From contig JAGYVD010000003.1 of NCBI GenBank assembly GCA_021209875.1, positions 930,001 to 994,000 of the forward strand: a stretch of DNA of 64,000 nt. The letters run 5' to 3'. The first letter of the stretch is position 1; the number at the start of each line of letters is the position of its first letter. Shown one piece after another: positions 35,295-46,607 of this stretch. Position numbers and translations under genes: made by a program. Under the pieces are notes generated by a model, which saw nothing but the letters and a program-made list of their open reading frames with translations, searched no databases and was not told the origin of the DNA. The stretch comes from Rosellinia necatrix. Its lineage: Eukaryota > Ascomycota > Sordariomycetes > Xylariales > Xylariaceae.

Positions 35295-37439
35295 ATCGCG
35301 AAGCCCCAGCGAAGTGTATCGAGATGACGTTCTATGATGCAGGTACCAAGGAGCAACGGGAGAAGATCTACACGATCATAAAGCAGCTAGGCGTTAGATC
35401 TTACCGACGGGATCTGCGAGCGAGCCGCGGTGGGTGGTTATCGTTGAAATAAACTTCGGTTACCCCCCTACCGCCCTCGCACCTCCTTCGCTTAACCGAT
35501 CATGACATATACTTTAGTCAACGTGCCCTTTTAGCTCTCCTTGCGGCTACCCCAAAGAGCCACGGGACCCGATGCAGAGGTTCCATCACACGACGTAGCA
35601 GCGGCCTCGGGGTGAGGCATGCCGCTTTTAGCCTGCTCACAACACCTGGTTGTAGACTAGCTAAAAATAAACATGCTTAATGGCGTTGCGATATATACCG
35701 CCCGTGACTCACCGTAACAAACAGGAGGAATTAATACTCGCGATTAAACGGAAACGGTGTTCGGTAGACCTATTGTACGGGCGCACTTACCTAGTAGCCC
35801 AAGACGCCCTTTCCGCCGCTCTGATGTGAATCTAGGGCGGAGAAGGAGACAACCCCAGAACTGCTCTTGCCGCGACTAATTACTGTTATTCGGAGAACTA
35901 GCGAAGGAGTAAACTAGCGAAGGAGCAGACCAGCACCCAGAATGACCCAACTATAAAACCCCAGCCTGGGTCTAATGTTTTGATTCTTCCATGAAATAGA
36001 AATGCATCATCACTACATACCAAACACCACTGATACTAAAGAATGAATGGTAAATCAGAACGCTATCAAGTCGAGCACTTATCATCAAAAGCCACTTTTA
36101 TCAATCTTTTATTCAATTATTTATATATTCTCATACCTCCAAATCCGCTATCCTTAATGGGATAAGCAAGGCAGATGTTTACAACGAACCCGAGCAAGAC
36201 AAAAAGAAAACCCTCCCGCTTGACCTACAAGGGCGCGAAGAAGTCTTGGGTGAAGCGTGTCTGGGCGGTGCCTCTACAGAGTGAGAGGTTATAGGATTGA
36301 TTATACGAAGCTTATACTGGCGTTATACATATGGATATGATACCGATACAATAGTTTATTCATCGGTGGGTTATCTTAGCATTATATCATACTCGCCCCT
36401 TATATTCCCATTATTCTCGCCCATGGTGCTAACGTGAATACCAGAAACAACAGTCAATATCGCTATTTCCAGGTGCAAAAGCAGAACGTTATCAATCCGA
36501 GCACTCAACACTCCACAACCACGTATACATACACAGCCATTGCTGAATCGCTATAATCCCTCTCACAACGAGCACGACGACATATATCTGAACACATCTG
36601 TGATAGCACATCGGTGGCAACTGCAGCCGTGCCCGCGCAATCATTGAGTCGAGGCTCGTCTGCCTCTCATGATTACTCTTGGACACACGAACGACCTCAG
36701 CTCAATCGTGCGTCCGAAAAGCTGCAGTCCACCAAGGGCTCAGGCCATTTCTCGAACCCCATAAATGTGCAAATCAGTAATTAGGGGGTGCTTAATAGAC
36801 CTCAAGTCTGCCAAAGATGTGAACGACAAATTGGAAGAGGACAAAGCGCCGTCTGAAAAGCTGACAAACATGGATAATATCATTTCCCGAGGCTGTGGTC
36901 TGTGTAAGCAGCAGTTAGATATCTCTTACCAATTGGTAGCTAGCGATTGATTGTAATAATCCTAGTACAAGCTTCATATAAGCGATCTCTTAACCTCTTG
37001 TCTGATTTGCCCTTCTTGGCAACACTGACAGACCCTTCTGGGCCGACGCGTAATTACGTGACGGCCTCACCGCAATCCTGAAAGTAGATGGAGTTCTTCT
37101 TGACCTGCATGTGCCACGCGAATACATATTTTCAGCTTATTCCATTCAGAGCGTGAACGAAGCTGAAGTTTTGCCCCTATAATGGTTTCCTTGTCCTTAA
37201 CGCTTTGACTCCGCTCTCACAAGCGGCAGTTCTTCCTGTCAAGACACCATCCTTCCCAAAGTAAAACGTTAGTTCGAGGAAGAAGAAAAAAAACCGATAT
37301 GTCCCTTCGGGAGGGGAGGGGGGGACGGGGGTTATAGCCGGTGAGAAGCAGAGCCCAACCCAGTCCAATGGCAGAAGAGCGGTGTCGACGGAGCGGTATA
37401 ACCAAGGGGGGTTCCCAAAACCATAAACTTTAAGCTCTT
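35295..37439. other. Gene-poor stretch with degenerate repeats
   Basis: No gene is supported. Two related segments occur at about 36057-36090 and 36480-36510 (cagaacg[c/t]tatcaa...cgagcact), and a 15-bp doublet (actagcgaaggagta type) at about 35897-35927. A 61-codon plus frame at 36765-36950 is followed by a donor-like GTAAGC but has no partner exon that I can find. Confidence 0.45.
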
Positions 37440-37635
37440 GTGCGCGCGCCGCGACCACTCACAACCCGCGCAACAACGCCGTCAACTCGTCACCGTCACC
37501 GTCGCCCCCGTCGTCGCTTTTCGCCGATACCTTCCACATTACAGACCAGATCCCGGACGCTTGGGATACCCTTGTCAGCGTAGGGCAGAGCCTTTGGGAG
37601 GGCCGCCCACTCAGCGACAAGACGCCGGCGTAAAC
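37435..37635 (+). pseudogene. Possible 3'-terminal exon or gene remnant
   Basis: In one frame, high-GC3 codons read through SPSPPSSLFADTFHITDQIP, then a tryptophan-containing helix-like stretch to LWEGRPLSDKTPA and a TAA stop. The same frame then stays open for 19 more codons (TGSAPPLAIEAKKARAARP) before a second stop. There is an AG after TTTA just before the frame opens, so it could be a last exon, but I find no convincing upstream exon within 2 kb. I do not recognise the family. It is called as a remnant because the 5' part is missing and coding character seems to continue past the first stop. It may be chance. Confidence 0.3.
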
Positions 37636-37779
37636 CGGTTCAGCTCCGCCGCTCGCGATCGAAGCCAAAAAGGCTCGGGCGGCCAGACCTTAAAACGGTC
37701 TCCATTCGGGCGGTGGTCCGAAGGAGGGGGAAGGAGACTCCCTCCAGCACTTTCGCGCGTATGCACGCTGACAACATGA

Positions 37780-40077
37780 TAGTCCCGAATTCAACCGTTA
37801 TTAGAGGGCCAGGCTAAAAAAAAAAAAACACAAATCGCGGTGTAGGTAGGTTAGGCGCCTCTCTCCAGTTTACCATTCATTGTCATCACGGCTATTCGTT
37901 CGTTGCCTTACACACACACACACACACACACATACATCGAACCACCTCGATGCCTGTCTGCCTAAGGGCAGCGCCCTTCTCCCCCCCCCATCACCACACC
38001 TCACCTCCCCCTATCTACCTATCAGCATTGCGCGCGCGCATGGTCTACCCGACGAATGTCTGGCCCCTTCTTCTCTCCCTTCCCTCCCCTTCGTGCGTTC
38101 GACGAAAGGGCTGTTAGGTAGATGTGGAAGGAGGGGGGTAAGGGGGTTGGGAGGAAAGAGGAGAGGGGGAAGGGGGGGAGGATTAGATAACCCCCGGGGA
38201 TGATTCCCTCTTTCGGTCGGTCTAACGTAGAATGTGCGTGCGTGCTAGATTTGGGGGAACAAGACAAGGCCTTTGCATGAGGGCGCCCACACGCCCCCTT
38301 CCCCCCCAATGCGGGTTTCACATTAGCCACCCACCCAACTTGGTCCCACGATTTGTACTTAGGACCCACGGGTGAGGTAGGCGTTGTTAGAGCGCGATTT
38401 GCGTACTGGGCGGGTGGGGGAGAGGTAGGGGGGAGGAGGGGCTTAGAAAAGACTGGATAGGAGCGGCTGCCAGGACACTGTGTTCGCGGGGCCGGGGAGG
38501 AAAAGGGGGGGTGGCTATGGGGGAAACGTTTTTTGCCATTGTAGGAGAGCTCGGAGGGCTCTGTCGACCAAACAAGTTTTGCGCAATTCGGATCATCAAG
38601 GCAGACGGACGTGTCAGATGTGACGGTTGGCTGAGGAAGTCTGGGTTGCCCCCGACCGGTCCGCTGGCGAGATTTAGAGTTGTGTTGCATCTAGATGCCC
38701 GCTGGGCCCCCCGGCAAGGGATGAGGGGACGTAATCCACAGAGCACGCGGGATTTATCGATAGTAATGGAAATCCAACGACATGACGTACATGATGAGGT
38801 GACGGGGTAGACGGGGCTGGGGAAGGGTGACGATGGGCCAGGGTCTACAAATCCCAGGGTTTCCAGCCTCGAGCCGTCTACCCAGAGGCTAGTCAGTGGT
38901 CTTTTGAATTTGCCCACAGGTGTAGAGACTGTTGGAAGACACTGAGATCGTCGCCGGCGTGGCGCGAGATCTTCCCACTAGAAGACAACTGAGGGACTTG
39001 GGCTTGGAGGGATGCTGGACTGCACACGGGGTATATGGGACTGCGCCTTAGTGCCATGGCAGGGCAATACATACTAGTATTTAATCTGCTGGCAGGTATT
39101 ATTGCAGCTAAGGAAATGCTGAAAAGAGTTCCAAGGCACAAAAGGCCTATTACTGTATGTGACATAATCCTTCCATTCGCCGCCACTCTCTTTTTGGACT
39201 CGCCTTCTTGCTTTTGGAGATAACTATCAACAACGCGATCAGGTGACTGGTTTTATTATGATGGATGTTTCCAAAAATATCACTACAGTATCGTTTCTCT
39301 ATATAACACCAAATATTGTTCTATTGAGAAAGGAATGTCTAGCTCGTAGCATTGTAATCAATGACAAATTCAATAAGCGTGTAGATCTAGTCGCTTGTGG
39401 CAGCCTCTTTTTTGACCGGGTTTACAAGCCTTCTAGTAGCGGGGAGTAGGAAGCGATTTCAGCACTACTCGCGTCCTCTGACCGCCATAAGGAGGAGGAG
39501 GAGGAGGAGGGGTCTGCTAACGTTGAACCTAGGCGTATCTGACCGCCATCAGTCGGTGTGGATGACTGGGTTGGCGGATAAGGATATGTTGAGTGCCATG
39601 GCTATCCTGCTTTGCCTGAACGCACTCTTTGGGGAAATTATGCATAAAGGGGACCAAGGATAGACAGACTAACGTAGAAATGACTCAAAAGGCCGTAGAC
39701 CAGTCGTTGGCATTTAGTTTGAGCAATCACCATGACTTCCACCATGTTAACGAGAGCAAATACCACGCGTTTCTCTTGTGGTGGATGAGTCGGGGGTGCA
39801 CGACCCCTTTAGTGATTGCTAACCCTAATTACTGGTTGTTTCCTTAGAAATTCAGGGGTGTTGCCCAGCAAGGCACCCCCTACAGCACCAACGCGCCAAA
39901 AGTCAAAGATCAAAAAACAACTAGTTGGGTATCATTTCAATCTCACCTGCGCTTGGACGACAGACAAAACCAAGCGCCGTGATTAAATACAAAGTCAAAG
40001 TCGTGAGCGCTGCTATCGTTGGGGGTGTTCTCCAACCCATCGCTCGCAGCCATCCGTAGTAATAGCAACGCGACCAA
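37780..40077. other. Intergenic, purine/pyrimidine-rich then ordinary sequence
   Basis: The first part (37800-38530) has poly-A, CA and long G- or C-rich runs. The remainder has short open frames on both strands only. A minus frame at 39165-38893 (90 codons, starting MSHTVIGLLCLGTLFSISL) looks like a signal peptide start, but the opposite strand is equally open and I do not call it. GGA-type triplets lie at 39490-39512. Confidence 0.45.
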
Positions 40078-40812
40078 TCACCATCCTATATTATTGAAGC
40101 CCCTATCGTTCTCGACGAAGTTCGACCAGAAATCGTCGTCCGCGCCTCGCTCCTCATGCCACCATTTTCGTGCGTAAAGTATTTCCTTCTCTTCCAATAA
40201 TTTGCCTACTTGGGATCTTTCACTTGGTCGAGGCCTATTGATGTCCGGGTGGCGGACCTTGTGCGGTCGGCCGGGCATTGGTATCCCTAGCCTAGAGGTA
40301 CCTAAGCGATTATCTGAAGTTCGCGTTTTGGGGCCGTCTGGCCTGGGTATTTCCAACTCGATCCGATTATCTGGCGTTCGAGTTTTGGAACTATCTGGTT
40401 TGGGTATTTTCGGCTCGGTCGGTATGGACCCTGCAGGATTCTCTTGTGCAGGCTTTTTAGAACAATCGGGCTTGTTGGGGGATTTATTTGGCCCTTTGCG
40501 GCCGGCAAGCATTAGGCTGATAAGCGAGTGGCAGGAAGGCAGCTTCGGAGGCGACCGTTCGAAAGTCAACGGGGTATCGAACGTTTCGTCCTCCTCCCCA
40601 TCATCATACACCGCACACTCGTCGGAATCGGTGTCTGTTATTTCCGAGACGGTTCGCCAACTCATGTGCTTGGATTGGTTGCCGTCGGGTGGGCTGTTGC
40701 CTAGCGACGCCGTCATGGGATTTTTAGGTATTGGGGGCCGCCTGACGGCGCCGCATTTATTACTAGGGTTGTCGGGTTGAAGTTGTAATTTGGTCCCTAC
40801 GAGAATATACAT
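40078..40812 (-). CDS. Hypothetical protein, DUF3295-like C-terminal pattern
   Basis: Open frame of 244 aa from an ATG at 40812. It is hydrophilic, with an acidic patch (TDTDSDECAVYDDGEEDETFD) followed by SPPKLPSCHSLISLMLAGRK, which resembles the S-x-x-SLxxLMLA element of fungal DUF3295 (AreA-GATA-like) proteins. The C-terminus, WWHEERGADDDFWSNF...NNIGW, resembles that family's aromatic end. The middle holds imperfect repeats of PKPDSSKTRTPDNR type (three copies). The match is from memory and partial. It may be the 3' exon of a larger gene: an acceptor TTCTCGTAG overlaps its start, and the frame at 40855-41247 lies directly upstream. No catalytic motif is seen. Confidence 0.5.
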   Translation of the reverse strand: MYILVGTKLQLQPDNPSNKCGAVRRPPIPKNPMTASLGNSPPDGNQSKHMSWRTVSEITDTDSDECAVYDDGEEDETFDTPLTFERSPPKLPSCHSLISLMLAGRKGPNKSPNKPDCSKKPAQENPAGSIPTEPKIPKPDSSKTRTPDNRIELEIPRPDGPKTRTSDNRLGTSRLGIPMPGRPHKVRHPDINRPRPSERSQVGKLLEEKEILYARKWWHEERGADDDFWSNFVENDRGFNNIGW

Positions 40813-40854
40813 GGGGTATTATACACCTAGTAGGTGGCCATCTTGGTGTTGATG

Positions 40855-41247
40855 TTAAGTGGGCGCGGAAATGTTGATCGAGAGGGAGGTATGAGGTATG
40901 CTGGTGAAGGAGGAGGGAGAGGTGGGGGGAGGTAGGCTTGCAGCGTAATAAAGCGAGCGGTCGATTCGATCTTCGATGCGACAGCCCGTGTTTTTCCCCA
41001 AAAAGAAACGCCCTTGTGGTTGAAATACTCTCCTATAGGACAGTTCCTCGTCCTGTGCCGTGCGCATTCCGAGTTGTTTTAGATTATGTGTATCGATCTG
41101 ACCATCGAAGGACCGATCAGACATGGTCCATTCTCTTGCCTCTTCAGCCGACTCTGATGGTGCGGGAAGCTTGACCCACTGCGGCGTATGCCCTGGGAGT
41201 CTTGTACCGGTTACAAACCACCGGTAAGCTGGGTCAGGCTCAATCAT
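40855..41247 (-). CDS. Hypothetical protein, 130 aa
   Basis: Open frame from an ATG at 41247 with good amino-acid balance (YRWFVTGTRLPGHTPQWVKL; EEAREWTMSDRSFDGQID). It ends in a Pro/Ser-rich tail 42 bp before the next minus-strand gene. I do not recognise it. It could be the first exon of the downstream gene: a phase-1 donor GTACAA at about codon 14 would join in frame to the acceptor just inside the next frame, but that donor is weak. No signal peptide or membrane segment. Confidence 0.4.
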   Translation of the reverse strand: MIEPDPAYRWFVTGTRLPGHTPQWVKLPAPSESAEEAREWTMSDRSFDGQIDTHNLKQLGMRTAQDEELSYRRVFQPQGRFFLGKNTGCRIEDRIDRSLYYAASLPPPTSPSSFTSIPHTSLSINISAPT

Positions 41248-44200
41248 CGCCTATTATACGACAGGGAAGAATCGGGCATTGTTTACTTTACGGCCTATGG
41301 TTTGGGATAGGGCGGCGACGGTTACTTAGTAGGCGGCTAACCCCCCGCAGTCTAGCATCCCTTTTGTTTGCGTGAGACGAGCAAGCCTATGAAGGCCTAG
41401 GTTTCTTGACAGCCGTGGTAACGTAACCCCCATCACAGAAAGATAGATAAGGTGAATTTCAGTGCGGTATACCACTAGAGGATAAGCTATAATGATATGA
41501 TAACCTAGCATAAAACCCCGAAGCCTTTAACGGATTATGTTCTATTCACGCACTATTAAGTAGACACATTAAGTCTGCCTACCTTGGCCTAGACTTAGAT
41601 TGTTTCCTATCTAACATTCGCCACAAAATATAGCTTCATGTGCGAGCGCCTTCTTATTGCTTTTACAACACGAGGATCTGTCATTTACTATCCTCCCATG
41701 CCGGTCCTCGTTGTGCATTTTAATGCATTTATCTACTTTCTCAGTCAGTAGATAATTATGGACGTTGGATGACACGGGGAAGGCCGCTACTGTCTGGATT
41801 TGTGGTGCCACCATCGGTATGCGCGTAATATGGACAAGCCCCGGGTTCTCACTTGTATTATATGGACCTTGATTCCTGTAGGCTTTTCTCTGTATTCAGG
41901 TTCATCATGAAAGATGCCCTTTGGACGTGAACTGTCACTATGGTGACCCCCCGCCTGCTGGACTGGATGTGGATGGCTCATAACAGGTCGGATAGATCTT
42001 CCAAATACCCGGAGAACCTAACTATTTTGCACTTACCCCGTAATGAGAAGGAACTTGGAGTTTCCATCAGCTCCCTGACTCAACTCTGAACCCCCATGAA
42101 TATTTGTGCTTTGGTACTTTTTGGACGTAGACCAATAGGACTAGGCTCGATTTAGGGCTTAGCTGAATACGGAACGCCAAGACGTAAACTAGCCCTCTGA
42201 TTGGTTCGAACCGTTAGGGACTGGTCATGTGTGGCTGAACCCCCGACACGCCAAGTGGCTGGTATCGACGTGCTCTGTCTCAGCACGCGTATGTTGGCCA
42301 CCTCAACGATATTATACCTCGTATTATTTTTACCCTTGCAGAATGATGATCGCCTTCATTGATGATTGATGGCGCGTCGACATCGAAGAATATACAAATC
42401 CGGAGGGCAAGCCTCGAACCCGGACAATCCTTATGGCTGACGCAATGGAGCACGGTGCTGGTACTATCCTCGTTAATATTAGCTGTAATAGATCCCACCC
42501 CCCGTCGACAAAGCTGTGGTTTGGTATTGTGCATTTGGGAGCAGCAGCTCTAAGCCTTACGCTGAGCCCTTCCAGATGATCCCGGGGGTGGGGCTTGGAG
42601 AGGCCAGTCAGTGTTGTACATGAATGTGCCGAAGCTGCATTCTGCCTCTTCAAAGTCTCGCGTGAGCGGGCGAATATTCACGCGCTGCTTATATACCCCA
42701 TGTAAATATGGGTGTGGGGGACTGGGCGTGTGGAAGATGTCTGTCTAGGCCTATATTCGCACCGTACTTACCACTAGTTTTTTGTTTTCCTTGCTTCTTT
42801 TGGTTTTGTGTAAAAGTACAGTTTTCTTTGTATATTATGACGAGTGAATGTTTTCTGGGGCTCTGTTTTCTATTGGTTCCTCGCCTTCAAATATCGCGAG
42901 GGAATGTTTCAACTCCAACCAAATCTCCCGGTTACTTAAATGTCGGGAATTGGGATTGATTATCGGGATACACAATACTACGAGGTCTAAACAAAGCCAT
43001 CGCAAAGGAGCTAGAGGGATGTTTTGATCCATAGATGCCTTAGCTATTGTAAGTGGTGATACTCACTTTTCGTAATTTCGAACGGCTACTACACAGGAAA
43101 ATGATCTACCTGTAATCTAAGTTCTCGCCAAGCTGCATATCGTGTTTTTGCTTGGCTTTCATTAACTAGGAGAGTTAGGGCACAAACATTCGCTTCGAGG
43201 CTCCTCAATCAAGTGTAAAATGATTGAGGGAAGGTGCCGCTATAGGTTTGGGCTTTTATCCTGTTATTTCGTTTACCAAACTCGGGATAAGCTAACAACA
43301 GTCCCACCAGCTCTCCAGCTAATACGGTTGTTGGATGGCTTCGGCACGCTCGGTGTGGAGGGGCGCCTAAGCCGTAGATTCGGCTATCATTTTCTGGATA
43401 GCGGGTGCCGCCAGACAGACCCGATCGATCGATGAACCACCTAGATCACTTGTAGGCTTTGAGTTGGACCCAATCCAGCTCTTCTGGGTGACCAGCGCTC
43501 CTTAGTACGTGGCTCGGGCCGGCTGAGCTAGGGCTCCAAGTCACACATTAGTGGCCCCATTTTGGTCCAGTCGATTCTCCCTTGACATGCAACCATCCGC
43601 AACCTGCGGGGCAGCTACACCCCCATTCCAGAGAGCTAGTCCCTAGTAATGGGAAAATGTACTTATTTTGCGATTGACAAAAATTTGACATGGCCACACT
43701 GTACGGGAGAATACGGAAGAGAGAAAGTCGTATAATCTATCTAATCTTTGGTGCCCAACGCATCCTGAATATCCTATCCTTATCGGACTATAGAAAATGG
43801 CAAATAGGAAATAGGAGAGTCTTTCTAAATATAGAAAATAGCGTATTAGTCAAATTCGCCTCAAGGAACCATTCGAAATTCTCGGGATATTATTAGGAGA
43901 GTGGAAGGTGCAACTCCCCGGCCAACAATTCATTGGGTCGGTTAGACGAACTATCACTTTCCATGCATCCCGGAGTCTTTGGACCGCCCGGGGCAAAATA
44001 TAAATACGTCCGCGCACTGGGCATCTTGTTGTGGCGTCTGCATAGAACACTGCGATGCCCTAATATGCAGGTGTCGCTAGTGTGGCTAGGAGACGAAGTT
44101 GTCAACTATATGAGGCTAGAAAATATAGGTTGTATTAGGAATTATTTTGCACAGTGGTATTGAATATACCAATAAAATCCTCATCTGGGTTGACTTTCGG

Positions 44201-45113
44201 AACTGTGGGTTATGGCAGAACCTGTCACTGGGCTTATGCTGACCAAGTCGTCGGGACCTTGCAGGGCCATCACTCTGATAGGTGGGACAGCTCGATGTAC
44301 ACAGTCCTCAGCTTACTGTCGCATGAGCTACCTCACTCGCGGTGAGTTATAATTATCGTATCACGAGAGAGTGACCAATGGGAGCCATCAGCATTTGTAT
44401 CTCTCTCGTATTGAGCCTTTTGATGACGATAGGGGGTTGCTTGGGCCAAAGGCCCTCATGAGACGAATGCTGAAACGTATGTGATGCTCCTTTTGAGTGC
44501 CGCGAGGAATCCGGGCCGTCTCTCTGTGGGGGATCCGCAAATAAGAAACGAGAGTTATTAGCTTGTTCCTATTCAAAAGGCGAAGACACTTGTACTCGAG
44601 GAGCTAACCCCTGCGCCCTCCCTACTTCTCGGTATTGTGTACTACCCCAAGCCCCGCCGATGCCCAGTGCAAACAAGCGACGTGGCCCCCACGCACTCCT
44701 GGCTAGCCACGAGGATCGGCAGCAGGCATTCTGAACCGCATCTGCAGGGGCTATGCGCAGCGCCTGGTGCGTTTATGTCAGGCTATAGAAAAGGCTGAAA
44801 GAAAGGAGAAAGGCGTATGTTTGCCCGACTCCAACCTCATGCATTTGTATTTTCATGACCTTAATCCACACCAGAAAGCGCGTGGTTTTCTGGGTGGGCT
44901 GACTGCTTCAGTGGAACTTGGAAGGGGGTAGAAATCTCAACGCGATGTTATGTGCAGTGTTTGACAAAGCGCGGAGTGGACGAAAACAGATAAATCTACT
45001 GCACAGCATATTATACATTATCTTATTAGCTGTACATGCATAAGAAGGGAAGGGGGTTGGAAGGGAATGCAAGCATGTCTCCTAGTTTTTGAGTTTGAAC
45101 TTGTTGTAAATTG
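41248..45113. other. 3.9 kb with no supportable gene
   Basis: Only short frames without motifs or splice partners. Several candidate T-loop-like sequences were checked and rejected as tRNA. No repeats of note. The first 150 bases probably include the promoter of the hypothetical gene that ends at 40855. Confidence 0.5.
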
Positions 45114-46607
45114 CTATACGATAAATCTCGACGGACCTATACTAGAAATGCCAAGTGGCCTAGAGCGTGCTTTGTCTACTATGTTGTTGAAGGAGCTTTC
45201 AATATTCTCCTCGGTTGCAAAGTCCCACCCCCGTTGTATCGCGAGATCTCTAGCTCTCTGCTCAGAGATTAGCAGGGCCTCCCCTCGACTCTGGCGAGCC
45301 ACCAGCAATCCGGGCTGGCCAGAAGGAAATCCTTTTAAATTCTCGATGTATTTCAAGGTCTCCGGGGAGCATAGATTGCATACGAGGACCACCGCGCTGG
45401 CACTCTTGATAACCGCACGTATATACCCTTCTTTCTCGTTCGAATGCAGCGACATCCCTGGGGGTACACTGGCGACTGCGGTGTCGCTCCATAATGGGTG
45501 ATCGTATAAACTGACGCCGCCAACTTCGACTCGCACGATTGGCTGATGGAGCACTGTCTGAAGCGAATGCAACCTCTCCGGGCACTTACCGAAAAACACA
45601 ATTTTGTATTGCTGTGAAGGCTGTGCTGCCAGACTCGACTCCGCTCGCGGTTGGCCGGAGCGTATACGCCAAAAGGATGGTTCAGACTTTCCGAGCTCTT
45701 CGGCATAGACTATGACGGTGCATAAGCAAAACAACTGTTATATTTTGTTAGCTGGGAGACTGAAGATAACAGGGGGGGAAAGAAACTTGCGATAACGAAT
45801 CCTAGCACGCTCCAGATCAATATCACAGCACTAACAGCCTGCCCGGCACTTGCTCCCAGCCGAATCTTCCGTTTCTGTGAGGGTATCCAGAACCAAGCTG
45901 ACAAGGTTGTCCACAAAGCGTGCAAGATAATAGCCGCGAATGTGAGGTACTGGACGATAAGCGCTCTAGGGATAGCCGGGGCGATCACTACTACCAAGGT
46001 TTCCAGTAACGCGATGGGAACCTGGAAATACACGGCGCGTGCGCATTTGGTTGATTCCTTCGTCGCTTTTATCGCACATAGAGACTTTTCGAATGTGTTA
46101 GTTGACCCCCGGTTTACGGAAGGCTGGGTAGGGCGTTAGCCTTACATCGAGAAGCGCCCCTCCGATGGACCATCTCCAAGACCAATCTGCCCAGGTCTGT
46201 CCGTAGGTGGCAGTCAAGATGAGAAATGTAAAACCAATTGTGAAGTAAGAGAACAAAAAGGCGACGGCTGCTAGGTAGTAGTATATCTTAAGGCTGTGGT
46301 TATATATTGCAGCAGAGTAAAAACGACCGAGGCGGAAAAGTCGATAGGTGAACCAAGCACCGACGACCGTCATGAATACCAAGAAGGTGAATGCCACATA
46401 GGCGGCGTCTGTGGGATCCGGCATCGTAGCGATTCGGTTGCATGCGGACAGGGCTCGAATAACAACGGCAAGAACGGAATAGAGAAAAAGAGATGCACGT
46501 AGATCGGGGCCATACCAAAGGTGCAAAAAAGATGCCAGGGTGGGCAGGGAGGCTTTCCCAGTTATAGTGTAAGTGGAGGAGAGCACCGACGTGCTGCTCC
46601 GCGACAT
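45114..46607 (-). CDS. Multi-pass membrane protein fused to a degenerate Ras-like (pseudo-GTPase) domain
   Basis: Exons 46607-46146, 46021-45791 and 45734-45114 are all phase 0 and give 437 aa. Introns are 124 bp (GT-AG) and 56 bp (GC-AG, branch GCTAAC). Residues about 30-265 contain six likely membrane helices, among them AAYVAFTFLVFMTVVGAWF, IYYYLAAVAFLFSYFTIG and VPIALLETLVVVIAP. The last helix, VILIWSVLGFVI-LFCLCTVIVY, is formed across the second splice. After a linker, residues about 274-421 follow the order of a Ras fold: YKIVFFG (strand 1), YIRAVIKSASAVVLVCNLCS (helix 2/strand 4), GLLVARQSRGEALLISEQRARDLA, FATEENIESSFNNIVDKAR (last helix). The P-loop lacks GxxxxGK[ST], DxxG is not visible and NKxD is replaced (VARQSR), so nucleotide binding is unlikely. 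No CAAX end. The last exon has no ATG before the Ras-like core, which supports the fusion. Confidence 0.62.

Noticed and set aside
38387..38917. 176-codon minus frame and overlapping plus frame at 38511-38810
   Set aside because: Both strands are open in purine-rich sequence; no evidence favours either.
38893..39165. 90-codon minus frame with a signal-peptide-like start
   Set aside because: The opposite strand has an equally plausible frame; no splice or family support. Worth a transcript check only.
42150..42215. ggttcgaacc on the plus strand as a possible tRNA T-loop
   Set aside because: Flanking five-base arms do not pair and no anticodon or D-arm is found.
42380..42440. T-loop-like ggttcgagg on the minus strand as a possible tRNA
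   Set aside because: T-stem and acceptor do not pair.
45353..45706. Alternative frame MPKSSESLNH... over the pseudo-GTPase exon
   Set aside because: Out of phase with the upstream membrane exons and lacks the Ras-like pattern.
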